Of a stretch of 64,000 bases of DNA, positions 1 through 15,000 are shown piece after piece; within the stretch, counting starts at the first letter, position 1; each line of letters opens with the position of its first letter. The notes below the pieces were generated by a model that saw only the letters and a list, made by a program, of their open reading frames with translations, did not search any database and was not told the DNA's origin. The stretch comes from Gonocerus acuteangulatus. Taxonomy: Eukaryota; Arthropoda; Insecta; Hemiptera; Coreidae. The DNA lies in NCBI GenBank assembly GCA_946811695.1, contig OX328126.1:88686785-88750784 (forward strand), read 5' to 3'. Made by a program: the position numbers and the translations under genes.

Positions 1-77
1 TGGTAATATTAAAATGATTTTTTAATTTAGTTATTTTAATTAACACTGCGAAGAATTTGGTGATAAATCTAACTCAC

Positions 78-3000
78 TCTATGAATGTTTGATAATGATG
101 GCTCCAATTCGTTAGTTGGTTTTCGTTTACCAGAAACTCTTTCAAGGAGCTCCAATGCATACTTCTGAAAAGCAACATGCTCTTGCCGCCTATCCTGCAG
201 TATTGGATCCCTCATCAAATCTAAAATAAAAAAATGAAAAATAAGCTATATTTCTGAGTATTAGATAGGGAGGGGATATGTTTGTTTGAGGCTCTACTTT
301 GAAGTTCAGTTTTGATAACTATTTTGGAAGTTGAAGGAACCTTTTATTTTCTATTTCTTTTTAGTTTACTCATAAGGTTTTAACTACTCTTTTTTATGTT
401 TTGCTTAAATGCTGTAGGCAACATGGATGAAGTAAATTCAAATTTGATTCAATTTTAAGTACAGCTGTATTTTGGGTTTTTAGCTAAGACAACAAAATTG
501 AAAAATTACAAGTTTCTTAAATATACATTTAATGTACAAAATAACTTGAAAAAACTTTTTTTTACTTTTCTCCAAGTTCAGAAATTTTATAGAAATTATT
601 TCTGCCCCCTAGTCCTGTTCGAATTGGACAGATTTTTGGATATTATATATATAGAAAACTGTAAATAAATAAGAATATAATAATAAATAAAATTACTTTG
701 TAGCTGTCCTGTGGTGAAAAGAGGAAGTTTGCTGATTATTTGCCGCACAGTTTCACTCCGAGCGAGACCTGCGAGTGCTTGGCATGCCAGGCCTCTAATC
801 GAATCAGCGTCAGTTATTGGCATTTTAACTTGAATTAAATTTAGGAGAACCTGAAAAAAAAAAAAAAAAAAAAAAAAGAATTAACAAAATGAGTTATAAT
901 TATCAATTATTTTTCTCATTGAGGAATTGAAGGGAAAAAAGTAATCTAGATTTAAGTAAGTGATTATTACATATAAATAACAAAAAAGAAAATCTTTAAT
1001 CAAAATAAATAAAGCTGATTGTGTTCATTTGGGCTATGATCTGTCCAAATGGTCACAACCGGCCTGCAGGTCGTTTCGAAAATTCATTCTATTAATGTGA
1101 GAAATGTTTATTATTTTGTTAAGAATTTGAAGGAGTGTCTTTAATCAGGAATTAGGGAAACATAACTTTTTTGTTTTGTATATTTTGATTTTATTTAATA
1201 TGCCAAATGATGTGTGGAGGATATAAACTGCAAATGTGTTGAAAATAATAATTAGCAACCGTTCAGCTCTTCCAGAGAGATTAGCTGAAGATCTAATAGG
1301 GCCAAGTCCTTTAAGAGTAACTTCAAGTATTGCTTGTCTCAATCTATCGGTTGCTTTCTTAACTAAAACTTTTTGTTAAACTCAACAGATGTCATAGGGA
1401 TTTATTTTTGGAAGTTTTCTAGTGCAACATTCTAGGCACTACCAGTGCAACTACCTGCCCTGACCGTGTCATAGGCTAGGTCAATTTCCCATGGGAAATA
1501 ACTTGTAGCTTTGGCGGTTTCGATAGTAGAGTAACCACATGGGTTAGTCGGCAAAGCAACAGAACCCTCTTGTACCATCGTCCGGACGTCACTGAAGCGT
1601 TACAGTTTTAGCGTCAGACTAGGCCATAGCTAAGACATATCCATGTCAAAAACTGAGGTTTGTGGTTTAGGAAACCACACTGCTCGAGATACATGCCAGC
1701 ATGCAGGAGGAGAAAAAACTGAGGTATAATTTATACTTTTATACACACCATAATACCATTTGTTGTCCGAAGGCACTCCCAAACTTTCTCAATGACTTCT
1801 TCGCTGCTACGTAAAGGATGTGTTCGCTTTTTAGCAGATGAACCAGAAGAATAACGTGCAACTGTGCCACCAACCTAAAATCAAGAATAGATATAGACAT
1901 GTTTTCATCAGATTGAAAAGTATAGTACACAATGATTCATAGATTATATCTACCCTGTAAATGGGAGCGCAAACGCACGTGACTATGACATGAAGAGCTG
2001 CACGTTGAACGTCGGGATCTGCAACTATTTCGCCTTCAGCAGCGCCAAGTATCACATTGATTCCCATCATGTTGTTTTCTTCAGGGAGATCCACCATCGA
2101 GCATAGTGCCATCTGGACGCGTGGCATTACAGAACATATCCTTATCACGTCCAACACACTTCGGACAGTTTCTCCTCTGAAATATATCAATACATTAGTG
2201 TTACTTTACCAATGAAAATTCTAACTTTCCAACTCATAATTTAATATATTTTAAAATTTATAAACATAAGTAATATAGCAAAATTGTTGATTTTATAAAA
2301 CAATTAATGCTTTCGCCTCAAAGACTTTTTTTTTAAACTATTATATATATTCTAATTATTTTATAAATGTCACATATACTGTAAGAAATTGCTAATTATA
2401 AAAGCATGTGATAATAATACATATCGAACACTTGAAACATACTGCTGGTATGAAAGTATTGGAACATCCATTAATGTTTTACTTTTTCAACATTTGCGAC
2501 TAAAATAGTGGTTCATTATGTAAACTGAAGGCACCAATAACACTGTGATAAGACTGAAAATCAACATCAAACAATGGTATTTGTGTTATTAATTTACATT
2601 TTAACAATAAAATGCAATATTCTATGCTAAAATATGGGTGTTCCAATACTTCTTCTTCTAGAATTCTTAAGTCACGGAGGAAACAGCTTCCAGTGAAGCA
2701 ATCAAAATACGAGTCAAAGACCTTTAAGAGTCAAAGATTTCAAATAGAGGAGCAAGATCTATAAGAGAGAAATCAGAGATACCACTGGATAAAAACAATG
2801 TGAGAAAGGAATAGCACCAACAGGACTGTACCGCCTGCACTTCATGTTAGCGAGATCGACCTCAGCTAGATGCATAATATCAAGATAACATTTGGAGGGG
2901 TAGTTACAGACAACTCCTCATCACCGCCTTTTAAATCAGCACTCCATCTTCTGCCCTGAGACAATTTTCAAACTTTGCAGCTAGAAGTTAACATTCTTGC

Positions 3001-6000
3001 TTGATTTTTTTGCCGCAGTGATTTTACATTAAAAGTATGTATAAAAATTATACATCTGGACCACTTCCATCAATTTTACATTACTTACTCACATGTATCA
3101 ATTATGGGATGTATCCACCATTTTGGAAATAGGAATATATGGAATAGTTTAATTTAGGTACAATCCATATTATAACGAGGTTATCACTTTGTGGTGTGTG
3201 AGTATAGGTTGTAGTCAGAGCTGTGCATGTTCCTATAAGTGTAATTACAGGCCACGATAAAGTGCATGTCCTAGTATTAGGGTTCACCTCACTGCTTAAC
3301 ACAGCGGGTGAGAAAACCTTACTTAAAACAGCGGAGAAAAGACATCACATAACACATCAAGGGGGAATATCTCATTTAAGCTAGGGAAGGCGAGAGTAAA
3401 TAAGAAAACAGAAATATATGAAAAAGAGGTTTATTGGAGAAGAGGTGTAGTGGAGAGAGAGCATCTAATCACAGCTGCTTGTGACTAAGTCTAGGAACCG
3501 GGCGCAGTCATTTTATACCGTCTGCCATCTACTCCCTCGCGGGCAGTGGGGAGTCACGCAAATGCTCTCCCCACTCAACTCTGGGTTTTGAATGTACTCT
3601 TCTCTCTATCCCTCCCCAAGAGCCACTACAAGGTAAATCCTCCCACATGTTTATCCTTAAAGATCGGAGATGATAAAAAATATAATTATAAACAAATCTA
3701 CAAAAAAGTTTAAGAATGCTTGGCTAAATTTGAATCAAAATTTTCACTTGAACTTACCTTCCTGAATAATTCCACTCATAAGCAAAAGCTATTATTTGAA
3801 GAAGTAATGTTATACCTCCAAGACGTAGCAAATTGTCAACAGGAGGCCATTGAGCTCTGAAGGACATGTATTCCAAGAGAACATTTATTTGTTCCTTAAC
3901 ATCTTCTGGGCTGCTTTTGCAAGCCTGCAACATTTCATATATTTACATTTAATATTTTCCTTTGGTTAATAATAAATCCCTATTGTAATTTGTTAACTAT
4001 TGATAAAATAGAGGGGTAAAAAGAATTAACAAAATACTAGGTTATCAATTACTTTTGTTTTTTTCTAAAATATAAATAGAATAGAATATTCTAAAGAGGG
4101 AGTGCTCCTAAAAAAGGGGCATTCAATTACGGGATGAAAAGTATTCTTTCTTAGATCGAATTTTATTTACAGCGCCCAAAACATACTTTTACTTTTAACA
4201 GTAGATATTCCCACCATAATCCAAGTCATAACCATTTAACCCTCCCGAGACTGTATGCCACTTTTGCGCCATGATTATATTAAACATCTAAATTGGTAGT
4301 TATGCCATGAACACCCCTTGACTGCCACAACGCCCCCCCCCTTTTAGACTCACTGCAGGGTGTCTACTACTTTTCTGAAAGCCAATTTCAGCACTTTTTC
4401 ATGACTTGAAATTGGCCCTGTATATAGAATTTCAATATTTAAATCTGCATATATTTAAAAAATGAATAATTGATTTGTAAATGCATGCAATAACAACAAC
4501 AATTACGAATGCTCCCAAGTACCGGGATTACATTCCGGTAACGTAACAATTCCGGTGGTACCACCTCTGTTGAGAGCCTAAGATCTAGTCTTTGAAACTG
4601 ATATGTTATTCATTTTTTCAGCAAAAACTAAGGAATAATGAATTCAATGTAAATAGATTATATGAAACACCAGATTCAAAGGGTAGAGAATAGAATATTC
4701 AGATGAGAGGGCGGAAGTAACCATTGTCAAGTAGCCTACTCTTTCAAGAAACGTATTGACCCTGTTGCGTAAAGAGTTGAAGTATCTTCCAGCCATTTCG
4801 GTGGCTTAAAGGTATTATTCATGAATGGAGGTGCAGGGTCGAATGGACTGCTACTAGTTAGTTGAGACTCGGGTTTCTACAAGCCATTGAACAAACAAGT
4901 GACAACCAAATCATTCTGCTCAATTCTTTATGTTTAATTTTATTGGGTAAATAGATGTGAAAAAGAAGAAAAAAAAAAAAAAAACTAAATAATACGATAA
5001 TTTGATCTGACCTTATAGCTAGGCAGTGTGGTTGTCAGTTTCGAAGGTTCAGAGCTATCTCTGAAATGAGCTCTTTTAAGTTGCTCTGACCTGATATAAA
5101 GATGCGCTTCAAAGTATCGCTTCAATGCTACACAAACATGGCGGACAATTTGCCTCGCAGAACATTCTTCATCTTCGTTTATGTTGTCAGGTGCATCGTC
5201 AATCGAAAGAATTGGAAGTGTGCTTACCTTAAATAATAATAAATTATTAATATTTTAAATAATTAGATAACCTTATCTTTAAAATAGGAATATAAAACTT
5301 ACAACATTATAAAGTTTCCGAAGTCCATCTTGGGCATCAAATTCCTCAAGGATTACCCTAAACTGAAAAGATAATCCAAAGAACATGGTTGCATGGCATC
5401 TTCCTGAATCATGAGAACATTCCAAAAGCCATAGAGAGTACCTTAAAGCAAAATAATAATTTATATAACGTCTAAGAACACAAAAAAAAAAAAAAAATCT
5501 TAAATTAGATTCAGGAATGTAAATCTTTATTTGATTGACAGAAAAAAATAAGTACAGAGCTATAAATGTCTGAAGGTAAAAATTCCAACTCCCAGGAAGT
5601 GTGTTTCTGTTCTTATCCCTAGTGTCATTTGCAAACAATCCATGTTTTGTTTTACTCTTGTGTGAAAAATTTAAACGTATTAAAAAATGAAAAATTAAAT
5701 TTCAAATTGATAAAATAAAGATGTTAGACAATTAACAATTACATGTAAGTTGAAGTAAGAGTGAGGAAGAAGGATCAATAGATTCTTGAAGGCAGGAGTT
5801 GCTCCCCAAAAATTGTTAAAATTATTAGTTTGTATATGCTATGTTTCGAACCTATTCAGATTCATCATCAGGTATCTTATATTAGGTTGTGTTAAATTCT
5901 ATTATGATTTGAAATTTCATTTTAGGTCAATAAATATTAAATTTTGAGAGTGAACATTAAATCCGGGTAAAATCCTTCATGGTGTGTTGAGTGGATGAGT

Positions 6001-9000
6001 TATATTCGCACTGTATGAGTATTACTCAATTATTCAAGTAGAAACAATAGAATATTAAGTAACTTATTGGATAGAAAATTTGAATGCATTCTCACATAAC
6101 TTTAGGCAAAAAAAAGTTCTGGTAGGGCAATTCCATTTATTAATAAAATAGGCCTCGAATTAGAAAAAATCATTTTTTTGGAGGCAATTTCTGCAAAATT
6201 AAAAACATCCAAGAGTGAATGAGGAAGCACAAAAATAACAAGGACTTACCGTACAAGATCAGAAAGAATTCTCTGAGGAAGTAAACAAACACGTTCCATT
6301 GCATCTTCACAATAAGCTAGATAATACAGGCAAATCGAAACACCTGTTGCTGCTATACTCGGCCGTGGTACAGCAAGAAGTCGCTGAAAAAATTTAAAAT
6401 TATAAATATGGTTTAGAAAATACCTAAGTACAATATATTAATATAAAAGCAAAGCAAAGATAATAAAAAGATAAAATGACAAAACTTACCTGTAACCCAT
6501 TTACATTTATAAACTCTATCGAAAATTTCTTATGGCATAGCAGTGCAGCTAAATATTTCAAAGCTTCAAATGACAGGCGAGAATTTTTTATTTCTCTCAA
6601 GTTAATAAACTGTAGAATTAAGTCCAAAGCGTTTTTCTCGAAGACATGGCTCAGAAACTAGAATAAAATAAAAATACTGCATATTAGATAAATAAAATAG
6701 TCTAAAAATAATTGCTTCAATTATAACTAAATAAAGAAAAAAGTATCATTTTAACAAGCACTAGTCAAAAGCTTACAGTTAATTAAATTTTTATTGCAGA
6801 TTTTGCTCAGATAAATAGCATGATATTTAAAATATTTTCACAGCCAAACATTTTGGAAAAATTATTACCTTTCATACATGTCGAACATTTAGATATTGAG
6901 GAAGTGTGATGGTAATAGAAAATATCCTTCATTCAATACTTATAATTAGAGCCCGGAAGATAGGCATTTATTTTTGGTTAAAATAGGCAGGCAAAAAGGC
7001 ACTTGAAATACTGAAAATAGGCAGTATTGTAATTAAAATAGGTATTTATTAGGAGTGAAGGCAAAGAGGAATCTCACTCATTATTAATGAAAATATGTAT
7101 TTTAAATACTCATTCATTTCTTTATTATCAATTTATCAAAGAATTAGTGTATTTACTCTTACTTTCCCTTCTTACAAGCAACAAAAGATGCTTTTTCAAA
7201 GTATCAACTCTCATAGACCTACTAACAAAAAATGTTTTTCATTATGGAAAAACTTCCTCTGCATTATCTTATCATTTCTAAATCCGGAATATCAGGTAAC
7301 TACACCATTGTCATAGCAAAAGGGGTGTGAGGAAGGAGACCTACTTCTCTCATCCTCTCTCTTTCCTGCTATTCATTAATGCCTGTGCATTCCTTCTACC
7401 AAGGAAGGCTCTGTTATTTACAGAGGGTCAATCCACGGGTTGGGAAAATAACCTTTCGAATTGATATTTGTGATGGCAATATGTAATTTAATTTGATAAC
7501 CCTGTTTTGTTTTTGATGAACTGAAATTCGAAATTCGTTATGTGCTTTTTAAAATGTTTAAATCGCAGAAAAAAATTGCATAACAAGCAAAAAAAGGCTT
7601 TAAATCTTAAAATAGCCAAAATAGGCAAAATAAAAATTGTCTCTACACTTCCTAAATGCACGGAAACATATTTATTTCTATCTGATTCTTCAATATATCC
7701 ATTCAGATAAAAAAGGGATTTTGCCTAACTTCCAGGCTCTACTTATAATTAACATTATTGCCTCAACAGAAGATCAAAATATCATGATGTATGAATACAG
7801 GGTGTCAGAGAACAAATTTGTAAAAAATCAGGTTTGTTCTCATCCTTCAGCTCAAGTTGAGAAGCTCAGTTATCATGGCTTGATGGAGGGTACATCATTC
7901 GTTCGCCATGGAGAATTTTCAGTAATAATGAGTGTTTTACAAACAAATGACAACTGTTCGATTTCTTTGAGTGTTGAACACTTTCATTAACTTGTTGATG
8001 ACATCCCAAAGGCCCCCTCAACACTTCTAACAATTATGTTAAATCATTTAAAAATTCTATTTCTATAATTGTCTTCCAGAAGCATCTTCCAATGGAAAAC
8101 ATACAACATCTACAATTCAGTGAGTGTATGTAACATATTCTGCAGGACAAATTCCGAACAAGAAGGTGCCGATACTGGAAAAATGACAACCTAAGAGGAT
8201 TCGATGATGAGCTGCCTCTTCATCAAAATGTTACATCAGAGTGGTTTATCAAAAGCTGGTATAATCGTACCTTAATTTTTTTATGAGCGAGGACAGGCAG
8301 ACTCGGAAGGTGAGAAGGAGAAAACATTAAAAATCTATGTCTGTGAAACATTCCTTTGATGCTTTATTTCCAGAAATGTCGAAATTCCATGGCTACCCTG
8401 CTCGTCTGACCTAACTCCCTTCGATTTCTACTTATAGGTGGAGTATCCGAAGTCAAACCTTTACGAGGACAAATCATGAAATATTCCAAATCTAAAAGAA
8501 GTTATGCAACGTGAAATTGCACAATTCCAGTAGAAATTTCTGAGGATGTAATGAATAACTTCAACGCCCATCTGAAGGAAACTATCACCATGGAAAGACA
8601 GCTATTTATCAGACATTCCTTTTGATAATTAACATTTATTTTTTATTGCAATAAGTGTTCAGTTCAATTACTACAAGTTATGATTATTTAATCCCGATAA
8701 ACCAAAAATTAAACGTATGGAATCCATTTCCATTTAGTCATTTGATCTCTGCCACTCTCTTGTGTCGCAATAATGGTTTACTGCTCTCAAGATTTTTGGA
8801 AGAGAAAATTTTTGAAATTTAGCAAGTAACTCAGGTCAAATGATATCTTTTAATTTATGGCCTCGGTGTATATGTTAACAGGAATTTTCAACAACTGCAG
8901 AGATGATGGTTGGATGCCAGAAGGGCAAAAAATACTGGTTTAATTCAAAAATAAAATTAAAGAAAGATAAGGTCAATATCTAAATTACTCAACACTTTCG

Positions 9001-12000
9001 CTGCTGGTGTCCTTCCAGAAGGACACTCCTCCATTACTTTTCCCATCAGATTCAAAAGGCTCGTAAATGAAGGGGATTCACTGATACAGCTGCCACAGCG
9101 AAAGTGTTAATTTGTCATTGACCAACCTCCTTCTCTGAACTATTGCTGAAGCTCATAGATTTCCAATCTTTTATAAACTAATATCCCCTTAAAAAATATA
9201 TATCCAACGCGCCTAAAGGACTTTATTATATAACATTTCTAATTAGGTAGGTATGCCGCAACTGCCCCTTGGCTGTCATGACGCCCCTCATTTGTGTCAT
9301 GCTATGAAGAAATTTTATTACAAATTTTGAAAAGTTAAAAAAAGTAAAAAGGATTTTACTTTTTACTATTTTTAACTTTTCAAATTTTTTATTACAATTT
9401 CTTTATTAATTAAAAAGTAAAATACTTATTTATTTTGCCAAGTGTATGCATGATATAACTTCCCAGTTTCACACATGTTTTTCCTTATTTGTTTATGTTT
9501 TTTGTAGATGTTTGGGTAAATATTTGTTTGTCTAAGATATATGAGAATTTTGTCAATGTGAGGACTGTTATCTGTCATAAGTTCATGTATGTCATTTGGT
9601 AGGGTTTGTGCTGTCTTGCTCCTTTTATTCTGTTAGTATGTGTTTAATAGTGAGGTCTGTGTAGCAAATGGCACGCGTTGGTCTGTCTTGTTTCGTCATA
9701 AAATGGCAGTGTGCCAGCAACGAGTGCCCGATGCGGAGTCTGGTGACTACTGCTGGATGAATGAATGTTAATAGATCTGTAATATACAGGCACTAGTATT
9801 TAGCTATTTTTTATTAAAAAAAATAAGGATGATTAACATAATTAATCTAAAAACATTTTATTTCTAATAAAATTGCTTCTATTTCTTTCTTTATTTTTTG
9901 GAATACCTCTTGATATTCACCCATTGGAGTAAGATACTTGAGAATAAACAACTGCCTCGTAGCTAGTGTCAAAGGGTGCATCTGAATATTTCCAATGAGG
10001 TAAGTCTCCATTTCTGCCCATGAGGAGTTACTGCAATCTGATGTATTGAATGCTGAAGACTTCTGAGGAGGAGACATCATTCCGTCGCAGCTAGGTCTAC
10101 GTCCTTCGCTCAGTAGGATTTCTGCAAGTAGACGTTAGATTAGTCATTTAATATTTATTAACCGGCAACCAGAAGTTTACATTACATTTGAATCAGTTAA
10201 TTGGAAACATTTCTGGGGCATAACAAATCAATATCAACTTAATGTCTTAAATCTTTACACTGAATTCTGTAATAAAAATTAATTAATATATATTCAAGAA
10301 GTACTTTGCTTATCAAAATATTCTTCAAAGCAAAGGTGTTTTATAAAAGCAAACTCAATATTTGAATTCTTGAAGAAACTACCAGGAGTTGCTTCTCAAA
10401 ATTGAGAACTTAATAAACATTAAGTTATAATTGTGATCAGAAAATAAAGTTTCCTAAAATAACTCGAATCCAGGCGTGTGTTCAAACACGACTGCTCTTT
10501 CCTTGTGCTCAAAATATCTTGTAAGAAAAATCTCACTTTTTAATCAGATCTATATATTCCAATCATCTAGCCTCCATGGAAATTGTCAATGGTTGAATTG
10601 AGTCAATTTCTTTCGGCAACACTGCTCCATTAATGGGCCCAGCAGGATTGATTCTTTGACATTGATTGGGTATTATTAAGCCTTTGAAAGTGATAAAGTG
10701 ATTATGATTACTAGTAAAATGACTAACCATCACAATCCTTCTTGAGACCATTCATCATGAGAGGAGGAGACATGTTCATGATTTCGACATCATCTGATTT
10801 ATTCAATCTCGAACTACTTGGTGTGTTGGTACCTTTACTTTCTCGACTTGGGCCAGCTTTATCTGAAAGTAAAGATAACAGTGGTGAAAAATAATAATGA
10901 AGAAAACTAGACTTATGTTGCAAAAAATCGTAAGTAATAAAAAAAAATGAAGGAATAAGTAAAATACTTTCCTAGAGTAATTATTTCTAACAATATTGAG
11001 CAAAACTTTAAAAAAAAAAATCTTAAATGAAAAAGGTTTTGACTATAATAGTCATTCATCTTTGGAAACCTGGCGGATAATGATGAGATCACTGAGGCTG
11101 CCAAATCTAACTACAAATGAGGGACAAATTTTAGGCCATTTGGAGTACTGCTGATAAAGGGGCAGTCAAAGTACTGAATACAAAGATTGCAAGGGGGTAG
11201 ATGGAATCTTAATCTTTTGACCGCTACATTCCATACTCAGGCATTGCGCGAGTCATACAGAATTCATTAGGTGCACTCCTCACACAGAGTCGATTTAGTA
11301 TTTCTCTTCAGCCCTTTACTTGTGGCTGAGAGGAGACAGGAGCAACTTTTAAAACATGGTTATAAAACATGAGGAAACATAACATCATTGTCAGCACGCA
11401 CCAGTGTGGAAGCAGCATGGGGCGTTTGTTGAATGGGTTAAACAAAAATTATTTCAACCTATAAAAAAAAACAGATAAAAATGTAGGCCTAGCGTAAAAA
11501 TATCTGATAGCTGGAAAGCATATGCCCTCAAGAAGCGACTTAAATACCAAGACTCAATCAAAGCGTTGAAATATCTCAACAAATTACGTTCTGCCAGAAT
11601 AACTGCATTTATATTCTCAACCAATGGACTGATATTGAAAGCAGGTCATTGTGAACAAAATTTGTTCACAATGACCAAACTAAGATATTTAATATCTTTA
11701 TTTATTAGAAAAGTTAATTATATTACCCTAGCAACTGGTACAGTGTGACACTACTGGAAGAGTTAGACAATTATTAGAAGTCCAGAATTTAAAAAAAAAA
11801 ATAATAATAATAATAATAATAATTTAGGCAGGTAGCGACAGTTGCTTGGGGCTTTACGACCCTCCCTTCTCGGGTAACAGTACACCGCATCCCTTCCCTG
11901 CGAGATACACCTGGCAGTAGGTATAAAATGCACTACCCACACAAAGGGGTGAAATAAAATTCAGTTCTAGGCTTGCAAAAATCTGGAGTGAGGTCTGCTC

Positions 12001-15000
12001 CTGAGGGAATAATTTGTCAGACCTTGACATCAGAAGCAGTGCGAGTGTATTACCTGACCACCAAAAGCGGACTAGAAACAGGACACTGTACAACTAGATG
12101 CAGCAAGAACAGTCTGACACTTCTTAAATATCCAGCAAATGTATGTACATGTACGAACACAGTTATTTATTTTGGTTGGATACAAATACACTTTATTCTC
12201 TTTTAAACTTTGTCGATGAGTGACTTCATCTCCCCCTACAAAATTTGTCGTTTAGGAAACCACACGGCTGGTGACACATGCTGGTGGCATGTAGGAGGAG
12301 ACAAACTTTATGCATATTGTTTAGAAATATCCCCAGTAAAAAGTTTTCTCATAGAACTGAGAGACCCAGATACCTCATCCCTTTAATAAATACAAAAATT
12401 AAATTTTAAGTGATAGCATAAGTATGATGAAGCTACCTTTTCTCTGCTTTGATGATTCACCTTCAGAATTGCCTAAATGAGCAAAAGGCCGAATGTTAAT
12501 ATGATTTTGCCTCTCCTCTGATCCTTCTGCCTGCAATGTGTATAGGCGTTCTAACATTAATGGAACTAATCGAAGGTTCTGCTCCCTATAAGATAAATAC
12601 AATATAATTAAAATAAAAGTTTAGTATGAAACATAAGTATCAACAATTAGCAATTCGTATATTTTGTAGGTCATGCTTAATAAAGAAGAAACACTGAAAT
12701 AGGTTAAACAATAGAACTTGTATTGGTATTTGAGTACTAAACGGGGCTCCGTGGTTTGATACCAGAAAATCCTGATTCTTGAATATTACTTTTAGTCCCA
12801 GCTCACATGGGGTGGCTGTTCTGCAACTCAACTTGCAGACACAACTGTAAATGTGCCTCAAAGTAAATGTGTAATTGTTTTCTTTTGTAGTTGTTTTGAG
12901 AATATTTCCTGCTGTAAAGGACATACAGCAGATATTAGTAGGTATGCGACACCAATCTATGATGACACTAGGTGGTTGAGTTATGTTCTGGATAAAGATG
13001 AAGATTGCAGTAAAGTGCAAGTTACATTCCTCCATCCTTCCAGTCCATCTCACTCATTTATATATCCCACACCACCTGATACTCTGTCGATCCCTTTTGC
13101 AGATCTACATCTATGTGATATGCGAAGTGACTCCATCACACAGACTGGCAGAACATACAGTTTACGAGACAGTGAAGTGAACCAATGTGTAGGTATTTTC
13201 CGATTCAAGTCTCGATGAACTAATTTAATATTGGATGGTAAGTGTTTATATGACCTTTCTCAGTTGAAAAACTGACATTGCTTGTTTCATTCAAGAACTA
13301 TTCAACGTTTTCGGAAACGATACTAATTCTGGTATTTTTACAAAATGTGTATTTCTGAAGCTCTGCATCTCCTGATCCCATTGAGATCCCATGATAGAAT
13401 TTTGCTATATGTATAGCCGAAGTACCGGGATTACGTTAGGTTCCGGTAAAACTGAAATTTCATGACTTTTTCAAGACTCGTAACTTTTTTGGGCAGTAAA
13501 GACCCTGTAAATGAATGTTAAAAGTTAAATACATTTAAATAAATAAATAAAGTTTTTACTAAATCACTGATACCAATTCTTGAATCATGGGTGCCCTAAT
13601 CGTATACAAGTTCATTTGTATTAAAAATACATGGCAAATCCACATTATAAATAAATATTAATAATAATGAACTAAAAAGATAGGCTTGTAAATGTATAAA
13701 CCTACCTAAAGACCACAGCTATTTCTTGGACTTCCATGGCAGCAGCAAGTAATCCAGTCGCATAAGTCTGTAAGGGTTCAGGGGATTTCTCTGCCCAAGA
13801 GAACAGTCTATGCACAAGTACATCATTAGTTGGCTGAAATATAAATCAGAAATTAATTTACAATATTCATATTCAACTCAAGAACGATCAATTTCAGTAA
13901 TTGTAGAACAGTTATTTTGTTGATCAATAAATTAATAATGAATGAATGAAAAATCAAGGCACGATAACTTGTACCTGCATTGAAGAAGTCTGGGTAACAC
14001 ATAAGTTTCGGATAAGAACAATGTAAATAAAACTCCATTACTATGGAAACTGAAACCGATAACTACCCACATTTCCTCGGCTTATTCCTAATAAGAAATT
14101 CTGATGGCTCTACGTTCACCGATTGGTATGACAAATCCACCTAATATGGACGACTCCTCCATTACTAGTCCTCACATCTAAGCATCAAATTCTAAATATT
14201 GCCAAAAATCTAATAAATTGATACCACACCCCATCCTATCCTTAATATCACATTTCCAAATTTTATCCAGACATGCCATCACAGATGGCCATAATTCAGA
14301 TTTTGACAATTACTCCATCCCCAGGATCTAATCTTGAAAAACACCACCTTTCTGGATCCATATACATCCACATTGAAAATAATCCTGCTGATGACAAAAT
14401 TGACAAGATGTCATCTTCTCCATCTATTCTAACATTTTCCAAATTGTCAAAAATTTCCGTTAAGTAAATCCACACCCTGACAGTCACACTCTGCGCATAT
14501 ACCTGACTACCCCTTTACCGGACCCTGAAATCCTGTATTCATGCATTTTACTTTGTTCTTCACTCATCCTTTCACCTACAATTCTCCCTATATCCTCCCC
14601 TCCATTTCTCCCTGCCACCTTCCCTCCATTTCTCCCAACCTCTTCCCCATCCATTTCTCCCTACCTCTACCCCTTTCCATTTTTCCTCTGCCACCCCACC
14701 ACCTCAATTTCTCCCTATCACCACCCCCTCCATTTTACCCTACCTCTACCCCTTCCATTTCTCCCTACCTCTTCCCCCTCCATTTCTCCCTACCTCTACT
14801 CCTTCCATTTTTCCTCTGCCACCCCACCACCTACATTTCTCCCTACTTCCACTCCCCCAATTTCTCCCTACCTCCACCCCCTCCATTTCACCCTACCTCT
14901 ACCCCTTCCATTTCTCCCTACCTCTTCCTCCTCCATTTCTCCCTACCTCCTCCTCATCCATTTCTCCACCTCCTCCAATTTCTCCCAAAATTCTCCTCTA

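Noticed and set aside
1145..1342. Minus-strand frame near DCAF1 exons ([22 protein letters not shown]...)
   Set aside because: Not needed for phase continuity between 1874-1749 and 850-697 and unlike any DCAF1 segment; at most a repeat remnant.
7087..7990. Small plus-strand frames in DCAF1 intron 7
   Set aside because: AT-rich, no domain, no conserved pattern; likely chance.
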